NCBI RefSeq assembly: GCF_019703515.2
Contig: NC_059372.1
Location: 19,441,931-19,505,930, forward strand
From: Myxocyprinus asiaticus
Taxonomy: Eukaryota > Chordata > Actinopteri > Cypriniformes > Catostomidae
DNA length: 64,000 bases
Direction of reading: 5' to 3'
The position numbers and the translations under genes were made by a program. Positions 25,553 through 37,467 of the stretch are shown here, in pieces. Under the pieces are notes generated by a model. That model was not told the origin of the DNA, made no database searches, and saw only the letters and a program-made list of their open reading frames with translations. Each line of letters begins with the position of its first letter. Position 1 is the stretch's first letter.

Positions 25553-26098
25553 AGGAGGACGTTTTCGGTAAAGGAACATAGTGAGCAAAGATGCTCCCTG
25601 TTTTTTACAGTGCATTGTGGGATTTTTTAGGGAGCAAACATAAACTTCAGTACGAAGAGTGTGTTAAAGTTCGTGCTGCTGCTGCAACACCAGGCCACGA
25701 AGCCGTCGCAGCCTGAAAAATCTTCTGCCCCGAAACAAACCGCGTTGTAAGCTTCATTTACCACCTCACATGTGGCCTTGACTTACAACTGAACATTTAG
25801 CCCAGTTCCTAGAAAATACCGAGATATATATCGTGTATCGCCATTCAGCCTAAAAATACCGAGATATGACTTTTGGTCCATATTGCCCAGCCCTAGTTTA
25901 TTATCATGTGGTAACACACTGGCATAGTGTGTTACCATAGTGTCTAACCCTTCATGAAATCAGACACCCTTACCTCGAAATCACAAGTGCAGGAGACGCA
26001 TTTGAGACTCATAATACCAGGTGAAAACAGGAATGCGTCTTGGCTGACCACATGTGATCAGAGCACTGAAAACGCATCTTAATATAAGGTGGAAACAG

Positions 26099-27772
26099 AG
26101 CCACCGATCTAAATCGGCTGATCTTTTTCTTAAGTCTGTGATCGGCCGATTGTGCCTAGAATCAGGGCCGATCTTTTTTGCAGCACGCAGGGAATCACAT
26201 ATACACTGCTACTCTAATGAATGAGTGCTTTCTCAGCCCTTGATGCATGACAATGTGGCCTCTGGAGGGTGAATTGTTGGCAATTCTAAGTATTCACGAA
26301 TTTAAACTTTCAGACATGCTGTTATTCAGATGAATATGCAGGTTTGTTTTTAAAAATGTGTAATAAATACACGTGTATGAATATTAAGTTGCCCATTTTC
26401 TGGAGTCATTATGGTAGTAATTCTGACTTGCTGCACTGTGAGCACGGAGAGGATAAAGAGACTGCAAACGGGTATAAAAACAAATTAAACAACAAATAAA
26501 CATGCGTATACAAATCTGAGTATACGTGATGTAACGTGAGTCGTGACAATCAGACGTGTTGAGCGATAGAGACTGTTTGAGCGATCATGAGCACTTTCAG
26601 CTTCACTCTCTTCAATATGCTCACTCACGGTGTCAATCAAACATGCACGCTCTCCAGGTGCTCTCAGTGGGTGTTTCCCAAACTGCATTTTTGCACCCTT
26701 GAAGGGCACTTCGCGAAGGGGATGCCACTCGAAAGGTTGTTCCAAACAAAAGAAAGAAAGTACTTGTTTTCCATAAAGGGCCCTTTCAGAAGACTTTTAG
26801 TGAAGGCTACATTTAAACTGTGATTCCATGTTCCCTTCAGAGTGCCCACATCAAGAGCTCTGTCTTTTGTAGTGAGTAGGGAATAGGGATGATCACTTTC
26901 GATTGGAATTCGCCCAGTATCTCATCACTCACTCATCTCAGCGCTATTCTTTGGATCTTAATTTAAATCAGTTTGATGTTGGTCACATTACCACTAATCA
27001 CAGCAATTAAATTTGAACCATAACGGCACCGCATCTTCATGCATTTGCTTAATAATTCGTGATTTGTGTTAAAGCAAAACGCCAAAGACAGTAAACAAAT
27101 CATAGAAATGAATGATTTCTCACTGGAACAGTTTTAGAGCTTGTAATGGATATATTTTTCTTATTTTTGAACGTATCTCTGCTGCGTGTGATGCTCTTGT
27201 GGTTTTACTGCTTACCAGTATGTCACAATGACCTTTTGACATTGACAACAGAACTATTCATAACTGTTTCAAAACAAATAAATGTTAGCAATTCACAATT
27301 AATATAATTATGTAATTTTGGTAACTTTATAAAAAGGTTCCAGTCATTAATATTAGTTAATGCATTAGGTATCATGAACAAACAATGAACAATATATTTT
27401 TACAGCCTTTAATAATTGTAATGTTACATACAAAATACAATTGTTCATTGTTGGTTCATGTTATTTCATAGTGCATTAACTATTGTTAACTTATACAACT
27501 TTTGATTTAAAAAATGTATTAGTATATGTTGTAACTAACATTAAGTTCATTAGTTTATTTTAACTACAGTAATGTTGTTAAATAATGTTAACAAATGGAT
27601 CCTTTTTGTGAAGTGTTTCCATAATTTAACTGTGTGGGGCATAAACATATAGCTGCACAATATAACTTGCAAAAGTGTGACAGGGCACTTTTGAAAAAAT
27701 CGTTATCGGCCGATCTTAGTGTTAAAATCGGTATCGGCATCGGCCTCAAATTTCCTGATCGGTGCACCACTA
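26099..27772. mobile_element. TIR element with ATCGGCCGAT subterminal repeats, about 1.67 kb
   Basis: The right end GATCGGTGCACCACTA (27757-27772) pairs loosely with the left 'agccaccgatct'. Copies of ATCGGCCGAT or TCGGCCGATC lie just inside both ends. No clear target duplication. The interior has no transposase and holds a nested 301-bp MITE (27320-27620). Confidence 0.6.
27320..27620. mobile_element. Nested 301-bp fish MITE
   Basis: The left 'ggtaactttataaaaaggtt' and inverted right 'ggaaacacttcacaaaaagg' termini match a common fish miniature element whose body carries 'agttaatgcatta' and 'ttaactattgttaac' foldback pieces, as seen here. Confidence 0.65.
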
Positions 27773-28870
27773 GTTCAAAGTGCAGGGATCCCCTACCTCA
27801 CACCTTCACTAAGGTGTGAAATTTAGGTGTGTATGTATGTGAGTCCATGAGTTTACTAAGAACACAGGAGAACAAAAGCTGATAATATTTAGGGGTGTGG
27901 TTCTACTGGAACCTTGCAGTCTTTCAGCGGTTGTCTTGGCTCTTTGTCAGGTTGTAAAGCTATCAAATATGAATGATTGTTGTGATCTATAATTAATTTC
28001 TTATAAACCTGATGACAGAAATCAATTATTTTCAAAAAAATATGGGCTGACCTGACAATCACCTCTTTCCATTTGCTCTTTGTCACTTCCTATATTATCA
28101 CACCCGTTTATGTATCACAGCCTAGCTTATTTGGTGCTCTGTTGTTCAGACTTCCGTTTCAAATGACTCATCTGCCTGTCTATGGGTTCCACATGATATA
28201 GAGCGAGGGTCAAAAGGTGTGACATCACAATGTGTGACAAGATATGAATGAGGATCTACCATGTGTCTTTCGCAATGAAACTTAGATCTCGCTCACTCTC
28301 TCTCCCTTCCTCCCACACCTCTCTCTCCCAGCAAACACACCCTGTTGCTCAGGGACTTGTTCCAAGTTTCCAGCGTGTTAGTTGGATAGAGACCAGGACG
28401 TGTCACAGCTTGGCAGCTGAACCAATCCTGTGGACTCTGATATAATAGTCAACCAACCTTTTGCATGTATCAGTGTGCATTGACAGCGGTCTGGATCACT
28501 AAGTAAATATGTCCTGAAAGTGGTGCTTTCCTCTCCTAGTCATGTTTAATCAGCTATTTTCATACAGGGCTGGCCTCGATGATGTCACAGTTTTCCATGC
28601 AAACAGTTCAGAGTTTGAGAAAAGCAATCATCACTCTCTTGGGAAGCTGTTGGTTTGAAGCCTAAAATCCAAATATATGATCTCTCCTTTTGTCAGAGAT
28701 TGGAGTCAGAAAAAGGAGTCTGACCTCAGTCACCATTCACGGTCATTGTATCCAGCACTTTGTATTCCAGCACAAAATCTTTCATAACATGATTAAGATA
28801 TATAGTAAAGATGAGCAATTCTATGTGGATAATGCAACCGATTTCACTGAGTATGACGTAATTATATCAT
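27773..28870. other. Intronic sequence, nothing recognised
   Basis: Unique-looking intronic DNA with a CT-rich stretch (28290-28330). No exon could be supported. Confidence 0.4.
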
Positions 28871-29099
28871 CATGATGGCGCTGCGGATGGCTGCCTTGGT
28901 GTGGAGCTCCTCAGTTCTTTTGTTGTTTTTGTTTGTTTGTCCTGTGCTTAGTAATCTTTTTCCAGTCAGTTTTAACAGAGATAAACTACTGAACATTTGA
29001 CAGCATGTACCAGACAATCTTTTCCCGGTTTTCGAATATTCAGACGTTTTGCTAGACATTTTAGTTGGAGGCGCAGCTCTGCTGTTCAAGATGTGTACT
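28871..29099 (+). mobile_element. LINE B, 5' segment
   Basis: It starts CATGATGGCGCTGCGG, a LINE 5' end resembling that of LINE A (CAAGATGGCGCC). It stops where LINE A begins, and LINE B coding resumes at 32518. This is therefore the severed 5' end of the element at 32518-35602. Confidence 0.65.
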
Positions 29100-32000
29100 C
29101 AAGATGGCGCCGAGTATGGCTGCTGCGTTGCGAGCTCCGACACAACATAGTAATGTTTTGTTTGTTTTGTTCACAATTCTTATGTTTTCTGTATTGGATG
29201 TTGTCTGCCTTATTGTCTACGACAGACAAACACTTTTGGACATTGGTTCAGCAATTTCACACCGTAAACCGGACTTCAAATTCCTCAACGCCGACCCGCT
29301 GTTTACAAACACGCAAGCGGAGCCCTTTGTCTGGGCAGCACGGCCGCGGAAACACAGGAGGAAAAGGGGAAACAGAGCCGGCGTTCTCATCAGAGTAAGA
29401 CGCCGCGCAAATCGACCCCTGCTACCCACTATTCTACTGGCAAATGTTCAGTCTCTGGATAACAAGCTCTGCGAGCTGAAAGCGCGGATCTCTTTCCAAC
29501 GAGATACAAGGGACTGCTGCATTATCTGCCTTACGGAAACTTGGATGTCTGCGGAGATTCCAGACTCAGACATTGAACCCGCGGGGTTCTCTGTGCACCG
29601 AGCGGACAGAGCGAAAGACCTCTCAGGTAAAAGTAGAGGTGGTGGAGTATGTTTTATGATCAACAAATCCTGGTGTGATCAGAGAAATGTACATTCTATC
29701 AAGTCTTTCTGCTCTCTTGATCTGGAATTTCTTATGCTTCTGTGTCGACCATTCTGGCTACTGAGGGAATTCACAGCGGTCATTATCACTGCTGTGTATA
29801 TCCCCCCACAAGCCGACACAGACCGGGCACTGAATGGGAGTATAACTGTATGGGAGTATAAGTGAGCAGGAAACCGCGCACCCTGAGGCCGCGTTCATTG
29901 TGACCGGGGACTTTAATAAAGCCAGTTTAAAATCAGTCGCACCAAAATACCACCAGCACATTAGTTTCAACACATGAGGGGACCGGGTTTTGGACCATTG
30001 CTACTCTCCCTTCCGGGATGGCTACAAATCCCTCCCCCGCACACCATTTGGCAAATCGGACCACTCTTCCATTCTGCTTCTGCCTGCTTACAGGCAGAAA
30101 CTGAAACAGGAAGCACCCACCCTCAGAATGATCCAGTGCTGGTCGGACCAATCAGATTCTACGCTACAAGACTGTTTTGATCACACGGACTGGGAGATGT
30201 TCCGGTCCGCCTCTGATGACGACATCGAGCTTTACGCTGATAGCGTAATGTGTTTCATCAAAGTGCGTAGAGGACGTGGTTCCGACCAGAACAATACGGA
30301 TCTATCCGAATCAGAAACCATGGATAAATAGCGATGTTCGTGCGGCACTTAATGTGCGGACCTCCGCTTTTAATTCCGGGAACGCTGAGGAGCATAAACA
30401 AGCCAGTTATGCCCTCCGAAAAACTATCAGAACCACAAAACATCAGTACAGGAGCAAGATTGAAGGACAGTTTAACACCACCAACTCTAGAAGCATGTGG
30501 CAGGGAATTAACATCATCACGGACTTTAAAGGGAATAAAAACTCCACCATGAACACCGCTGCCTCTCTCCCGGATGAGCTAAATACTTTTTATGCTCGTT
30601 TTGAGGAAAATAACACCACCCTCGCGGAGAGAGCTCTCGCGGCCAAAGCTACAGAGGTAAGTTCACTCTCAATCTCTGTAGCGGATGTAACCCGATCCTT
30701 CCGACAGGTGAATATCCGCAAAGCCGCGGGCCAAGACGGCATTCCGGGCTGCGTCATCAGAGCGTGCGCGAACCAGCTGGCTGGTGTTTTTACGGACATT
30801 TTCAACCTTTCCCTCTCTTTGTCTGTAGTCCCCACGTGCTTTAAAACATCCACCATTGTGCCTGTTCCAAAGCAATCAAAAATAATTTGCTTAAATGACT
30901 GGCGTCCTGTTGCTCTGACCCCCATCATCAGCAAATGCTTTGAGAGACTAATCAGAGATTACATCTGCTCTGTGCTGCCTCTCTCGCTTGACCCATTGCA
31001 GTTTGCTTACCGCAACAACCGCTCAACTGATGATGCCATTGCATCTACAATACACACTGCTCTCTCCCACCTGGAAAAAAAGAACACTTATGTGAGAATG
31101 CTGTTCTGACTACAGCTCAGCATTCAACACCATAGTGCCCTCCAAGCTAGATGAGAAACTCCGGGCTCTGGGCTTAAACAGTTCTCTCTGCAGCTGGATC
31201 CTGGACTTCCTGTCAAGCAGACGCCAGGTGGTTAGAATAGGCAGCAACATCTCCTCATCACTGACCCTCAACACTGGAGCCCCGCAGGGCTGTGTTCTCA
31301 GCCCACTCCTGTATTCCTTGTACACACATGACTGTGTGGCAACACACAGCTCCAATGCCATCATTAAGTTTGCTGATGACATGACGGTGGTAGGTCTGAT
31401 CACTGACAATGATGAAACAGCCTATAGAGAGGAGGTGCACACGCTGACACACTGGTGTCAGGAGCACAACCTCTCCCTCAACGTCAGTAAGACAAAGGAG
31501 CTTGTGGTGGACTTCAGAAGAAAAGACAGAGAACACAGTCCCATCACCATCAATGGAGCACCAGTGGAGAGAGTCAGCAGCTTCAAGTTCCTGGGTGTCC
31601 ACATCACTGAGGAACTCACATGGTCCATCCACACTGAAGTCGTTGTGAAGAAGGCTCATCAGCGCCTCTTCTTCCTGAGACGGCTGAGGAAGTTTGGAAT
31701 GAACCGCCACATCCTCACATGGTTCTACACCTGCACTGTAGAGAGCATCCTGACTGGCTGCATCTCCGCCTGGTACGGCAATAGCACCGCCCACAACCGC
31801 AAAGCACTGCAAAGTGTATTGCGAACTGCCAGACACATCATCGGAGGTGAGCTTCCCTCCCTCCAGGAAATATATACAAGGCGGTGTGTGAAAAAAGCTC
31901 GGAGGATCATCAGAGACTCCAGCCACCCGAGCCATGGGCTGTTCTCACTGCTACCATCAGGCAGGCGGTATCGCAGCATCAGGACCCACACCAGCCGACT

Positions 32001-32517
32001 CCATGACAGCTTCTTCCCCCAAGCAATCAGACTTCTGAACTCTTGATCTCCCACGATCAAAATACATCAGCACTGCACTTTATTACCCTTACTTTATTAC
32101 CCTTACTCTTATATCTCACACCGGACTGTCATAAATTATATTATATTCTCTCTTAACAACTGACTATCAACCAACAGCCTGAATGTCAATACAGTACAAT
32201 ACTGTACATTCTATATTTACTACTATATATACTTTTTTATATATTTTTATTTTTTATTTTTATTGAATAATGTGTATCTATATAGTGCGCATTGTATACT
32301 GTACAGTGTATGTTATTATTTGTTTGTTGTGTTGTGTGTAATTATGTGTATATCAGTTGTTTAAATTGTGCTGTGTTAATTTGATGTTATTGTAAATTGG
32401 TATATGTCTCATCACTGTCATGACTGCTATGTTGATCGGAACTGCACCCAAGAATTTCACACACCATTGCACTTGGGTAAATGGCTGTGTGACAGTAAAG
32501 TGATTTGATTTGATTTT
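29100..32517 (+). mobile_element. LINE A, CR1/L2-type non-LTR retrotransposon, inserted in LINE B
   Basis: The 5' end CAAGATGGCGCCGAG is shared with the minus-strand copy whose 5' end is 53230. One decayed frame encodes endonuclease and reverse transcriptase, then a 3' UTR ending in a TGATT-type short tandem tail (about 32500-32517), as expected for CR1/L2 elements. At 3.4 kb it is essentially complete. The exact clade (CR1, L2 or Rex1) cannot be fixed by eye. Confidence 0.9.
29104..32046 (+). pseudogene. LINE A endonuclease-reverse transcriptase pseudogene
   Basis: It starts MAPSMAAALRAPTQ with a hydrophobic stretch (VLFVLFTILMFSVLDVV). The endonuclease shows LLANVQSLDNK, CLTETWMSAEIPDS, VTGDFNKAS and FGKSDHS. 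The reverse transcriptase shows [67 protein letters not shown] and [10 protein letters not shown] (intact catalytic Asp pair), and the C-terminus ends [11 protein letters not shown]. Breaks: a small duplication near 29835-29860; a stop at 29975-29977 where the other copy has CGA; a 2-bp loss near 30260; and a 2-bp loss near 31107 inside motif A. It is inactive. Confidence 0.88.
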
Positions 32518-35500
32518 GAAGAGACGCAGGCGAGGGAGACGAGCTGGTGCACTGGTCAAACTCCGTCGGCACGGATTTGTGTATTCACTTAGCGAATCTC
32601 CGCTCTCTTCCTAACAAAACGGATGAACTGCATCTCCTCACCCGCACAAACAAGGACTTTTCAACCTCTGCTGCCTTGTGCTTCACAGAAACCTGGCTGA
32701 GTGAAGCCATTCCGGACAGCGTGTTACATCTGCCGGGCTTCCAGCTGTTCAGAGCGGATTGCATCGCGGAGTTAACGGGGAAAACGAGAGGCGGTAGAAC
32801 ATGCTTTTGTATCAATGAAAGTTGGTGTACAGATGTAACAACATTAAAGAGGATGTGCTGACCTAATTTGGAAGTGCTCTTTATTAACTGTAAGCCTTTC
32901 TACTCGCTGCGGGAGTTTTCCTCATTTATTCTGGTGAGTGTGTATATCGTGCCAAATGTGTGTTTGAATGTGCCGCTGCAACAGCTGGCTGATCAAATCA
33001 CAGACACGGAACAACAATACCCAGACTCAGTTATTATTATTCTTGGGGATTTTAACAAAGCAAATCTCACATGTGAACTGCCCAAATACAAACAGCACAT
33101 CACCTGCCTCAACAGAGACAGGAACATACTGGATCATTGTTACACAACAATAAAGGATGCATATCGCTCTGTCCCTAGAGCAGCTTTGGGACTCTCTGAT
33201 CACTGTCTGGTTCATCTTCTTCCAACCTACAGGCAGAAATTAAAATCAGCCAAGCCAGTAGTAAGGACTGTAAAGAGATGGGCCAATGAAGCAGAGCGGG
33301 AACTACAAGCCTGCTTCGATTGCACGGATTGGAGTGTTTTTGAGGCTGCAGCCACAGACCTGGACGAGCTCACAGATACCGTTACATCATATATCAGTTT
33401 CTGTGAGGATATGTGCATTCCTACTAGGACTTATTTAAAGTTAAACAGTGACAAACCGTGGTTTACAGCAGAGCTCAGGCAGCTTCGTCAGGCCGAAGAG
33501 GATGCTTACAGGGGTGGGGATAAAGTCTTGTACAATCAGGCCAGGAACACACTGAACAGGGAAATCAGAGTGGCTAAAAGAAGATACTCTGAGAAGCTGA
33601 AAAACAAGTTTTCAGCTAACAACCCTGCATCAGTGTGGAGTGGCATGAAACAACTCACAAATTACAGGACTCCTACCCCCAACCATGTTGGGAACCAACA
33701 ACTGGCTGACGACCTGAATGCGTTCTACTGCAGATTTGAAAGGCCCAATCTCACACCCCACACCCACTCTGACCTTCACTTCACACAAACACCAACACCT
33801 CCTGCAACACCCCTCCTCCCCCCTCCTGCTACTCAACCTGCACTTAAGATCTGTGAAGATGATCTGGGCCACGTCTTTCGGAAACAAAAGACAAGGAAGG
33901 CTTCAGGCCCAGATGGCGTCTCACCAGCGTGTCTTCGATCCTGTGCTAACCAGCTGGCCCCCATCTTCACACAGATCTTCAATAGATCACTGGAGCAGTG
34001 TGAAATCCCATGCTGCTTCAAACGCTCAATCATTATTCCTGTCCCAAAGAAACCAAAAATCACAGGACTTAATGTCTACAGACCTGTCGCCCTGACGTCT
34101 GTGGTCATGAAATCATTTGAGAGACTGGTGCTGGCCCACCTGAAGAACATCACTGGACCCTTTCTAGATCCCCTTCAATTTGCTTATCGAGCAAACAGGT
34201 CTGTGGATGATGCAGTCAACATTGCATCATATCCTGCAACATCTGGACAGACCAGGGACATATGCAAGGATCCTTTTTTTGGACTTCATTTCAGCTTTCA
34301 ACACAATCATCCCAGCTATACTCCAGAATAAATTACACCAACTCTCTGTTCCCATGTCCATCTGTCAGTGGATTACCAGCTTTCTGACGGACAGGCAGCA
34401 GCTTTTGAGACAGGGGAAACTCACTTCTAGCACCTCACTTCATCATCCAGTACTGGTGCCCCCAGGGATGTGTGCTCTCCCCACTACCCTTCTCCCTCTA
34501 CACCAATGACTGCATCGCCAAGGACCCCTCTGTCAAGCTCCTGAAGTTTGCAGACGACACCACTGTCATCGGCCTCATCCGAGATGACGATGAGTCTGCA
34601 TACAGAAGGGAGGTTGAACAGCTGGCTGTCTGGTGCAGTCAAAACAACCTTGAGCTGAACACGCTCAAAACGGTGGAGATCATTGTGGACTTTAGGAGAA
34701 ACACCCCAACACTGACCCCCTCACCATTCTAAACAGCACTGTGGCAGCAGTGGAGTCATTCAGGTTCCTGGGCACTACCATCTCACAGGACCTGAAGTGG
34801 GAGACCCACATTGACTCCATTGTGAAAAAGGCCCAGCAGAAGTTGTACTTCCCTCGGCAGCTGAGGAAATTCAACCTGTCACAGGTGCTGCTGATACGGT
34901 TTTACTCAGCAGTCATTATGTCGGTCTTCTGCACTTCAATAACTGTCTGGTTTGATTCAGCTACGAAAGCAGACATCAGAAGACTACAAAGGACAGTTCA
35001 GACTGCTGAGAGGATTATTGGTTGCCCCCTCCCCCCCCTTCAAGAACTATATACTTCCAGAGTGAGGAAAAAGGCTGGAAAAATCACTCTGGCCCCCACT
35101 CACCCTGCCCACTATCTTTTTGAACTGTTGCCTTCTGGCCGATGCTTCAGAGCTCTGAGCACCAGAACCGTCAGGCACAGGAACAGTTTTTTCCTTCAGG
35201 CTATCCATCTCATGAACAGCTAAATTGCCCCATTGAGCAATAACTATTTGTAATATACAGTTTAGTCTTTCTTATATTTATCCAACACATCCAACCTCTT
35301 CTGCCATTTCATTCCTCTGAAAAAAAAAAAAAGAAAAAAAACATTTGCACTGTACATAACAGATTTGTATTTGCACTGTACATAACAGATTGTATTAGAT
35401 TTGCACTACCCATGAGTATGTGTGTATGTATGTATCTGTGTGTCTATACGTTTGTTTATAATTATTTTTAATTTTTTATTATCTATGTCTTGCTGCTGTT

Positions 35501-35602
35501 TTTGTATTGTTTTTATATTGTTGTACACTGGAAGCTCCTGTCACCAAGACAAATTCCTTGTATGTGTAAGCATACTTGGCAATAAAGCTGATTCTGATTC
35601 TG
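32518..35602 (+). mobile_element. LINE B, main segment (CR1/L2-type)
   Basis: It resumes with codons for KRRRRGRRAGALVKLRRHG immediately after the LINE A tail, which shows that the insertion fell within LINE B coding sequence. It carries endonuclease, reverse transcriptase, a 3' UTR with a poly-A-like patch (35320-35341) and duplicated 'tttgcactgtacataacaga', and ends in an ATTCTG short tandem tail (35588-35602). LINE B is a different family from LINE A, with clearly diverged protein and a different tail. Confidence 0.88.
32519..35223 (+). pseudogene. LINE B endonuclease-reverse transcriptase pseudogene
   Basis: Endonuclease motifs are LANLRSLPNKTDEL, CFTETWLSEAIPDS, IIILGDFNKANLT and LGLSDHCLVH. 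Reverse transcriptase motifs are QKTRKASGPDGVSPACL, LNVYRPVALTSVVMKSFERL, LQFAYRANRSVDDAV, DFISAFNTIIP and FADDTTVIGL, and the C-terminus is FFLQAIHLMNS. A frame of 487 codons (32868-34331) survives. Breaks: a deletion near 32570, TGA at 32859-32861 where TGC is expected, and frameshifts near 34222, 34455 and 34725. It is inactive, although the FADD motif is intact. Confidence 0.88.
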
Positions 35603-36354
35603 AATTAAATGTCTAAAATGCAAGTGTTTGGTTTTTCACCAATCATCCGCCTTCTGTCCAGGCCAAACAAGAGGAACATATACCCATCCTGAGCCCCTGC
35701 TGTTTGTTTTTGTGTGTGGGTGATAGGTAGTTTATCCACTGCATTGGTTGACTTTAACTGGCCTTTGTTGAATGTGTTGCCCAACTGTAGTTCTGCCCCC
35801 CGGATGGGTTCTCTGCGTAATTGCGGCATTATCTGACTACGGACTCCGAGTCTAAGATGGTGGAATCAACACTGCATAGCAGTCAGTCACGCCAGACAGT
35901 GTTTCTGAAATTAAGCCCTCCAGACATGTGGTTGCAACATGAAACTAACTAACTACTCCTTTTTCTGCTTTAAGAAGGTATAGATTTCCTACATGCACAG
36001 ACACACAAGTGCTTAAAATGACATTCTTACTTAAATGATCATAAAAAGTAGTACTAGTTCATATTTTGCTCATTGAGGAGTGATCAAGCATTTCTATGCA
36101 GAATTGTTTGGTGAGCATCAAGATGTTTGTCATTTGACTGTCCTGGACATGTATTTCTCTCTTCACACATAAGTTCTTATGAGTAGTTGTAGCTCAGTGC
36201 TACTTAACTTTGGAAAGCTCAGGGGCCACGAAGCAGGACCTCTAAAGCCTTGAGGGCCATACTCTTAATTTTAGTAATTCTTATAAGATTTATATATAAA
36301 AAAAAATGTTAGTACGAATTTAATAGTGAGCGTTAATTTTAAAGTATAAAATAT
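35603..36354. other. Intronic sequence, nothing recognised
   Basis: No exon or terminal repeats found between LINE B and the next TIR fragments. Confidence 0.4.
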
Positions 36355-37467
36355 AAGGGGTGTAACAGTTACATTTTCTCATGGTTTATTTTTTTATTTT
36401 TCTACTACATTCATTGCAATATAGAAAACAGACATGATCAGTTCTTTCAAAAATGAACCATGGTTTTACTATAGGAATATTGTAATTACTAGGGTCGATA
36501 CGATCAAGTATCGATATATTGCGATACTTTTTCTCACAATATTTTATCAGTACTTAGATCCATGTGTCGCGATATAGCGTGATATTTTCAGTGCGGTCAG
36601 AGACGTTTCTGAAGCACAAGAGAGACAAATTTATCCTGCAGTATTCACGGTTTCTCTCACAGACATACTGGTCCTCTCTTACGTGTTTGGATCTAGGGCC
36701 AGGCAAAAATATTGATTTTTCTACTTAATCTTCATTTTTACAAGCAGAATATCAATTCTTAAAGTGCCAAGATTGCTGTTTTTTTTATGTCTGCAATCCC
36801 CAACAATCAGATGTGCATAAATATACTTTCCATATGTTACAAAAAATGTCTGTGATTATCCACTGGCTGGTAATTTTTTAGATTTCACTCACCAGTGTTT
36901 GAGTGGTGTAGTGGTGAAGAAGTTCAGCACCGAGATCTTTTCACTTCTTGCTGAGAGTAACAGTTTTGACTCTTTCTGTGTAATGTGAGTCCAAAGACTA
37001 GATCCAAGCAAACCATTTGATGTTTAATAATGTCTCAAAAACAACAAAACATTTCATTCTAATCACACATAGCATGGATGCTGTAAAGAAGCCATTCGAC
37101 CAAACAAACACTACTGTCAAAGTCCCTGCCACAGGTCTTAAAGAGACAGTGCCATTTTAGCACTTGTTCTACATATCTAAGTAAATACTTGTAAATAGTA
37201 CAAATTAGGCATGTAAACAACAAACATGTAACAATATGCTGTATATATGCAAAATAATATATGCAGTTTTTTAATTGATGTAATACATGGACAACATAAA
37301 AAAAGAGCTAAAATGTCACCAAAATGATGAAAAGCTAATGATTAAATACAATTTATAAAATTGATGTCTGTAATTTAACATTTAGAAGGTCCGCTGTATT
37401 ATGAATAACTGCATTAGCTTAATGTGAATTTCTTTCATACTGTATGCAAGCAAAATGGACATTATAA
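36355..37467. mobile_element. Mosaic of TIR-element end fragments
   Basis: It holds AGGGGTGTAACAGTTAC (36356, the family of 4107-6009), TAGGGTCGATACGATC (about 36491) and TAGGGCCAGGCAAAAATATTG (about 36695, first 20 bases), each the start of a hAT-like terminus without a partner. Its right edge (37375-37465: 'ttagaaggtccg', 'aatggacattataac') resembles 50175-50245. It looks like serially inserted and truncated elements. Confidence 0.5.

Larger units (their letters stand above)
23506..25895. mobile_element. hAT-like element with perfect 8-bp duplication, 2.39 kb, twice invaded
   Basis: GTTTATTA flanks both ends exactly (23498-23505 and 25896-25903). The termini TGGGGCTGGGCGGTAT and inverted TAGGGCTGGGCAATAT pair with three mismatches, and ATATCGATAT-like repeats lie next to each. 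Removing the nested 24672-25552 and 24022-24460 elements leaves about 1.06 kb. No transposase reading frame remains. Confidence 0.88.

Noticed and set aside
31258..31935. 225-codon minus-strand frame
   Set aside because: It is antisense to the LINE A reverse transcriptase and has no family resemblance of its own.
32868..34331. 487-codon open frame as a possible host gene
   Set aside because: It is the endonuclease-reverse transcriptase of LINE B, with stops and frameshifts on both sides.
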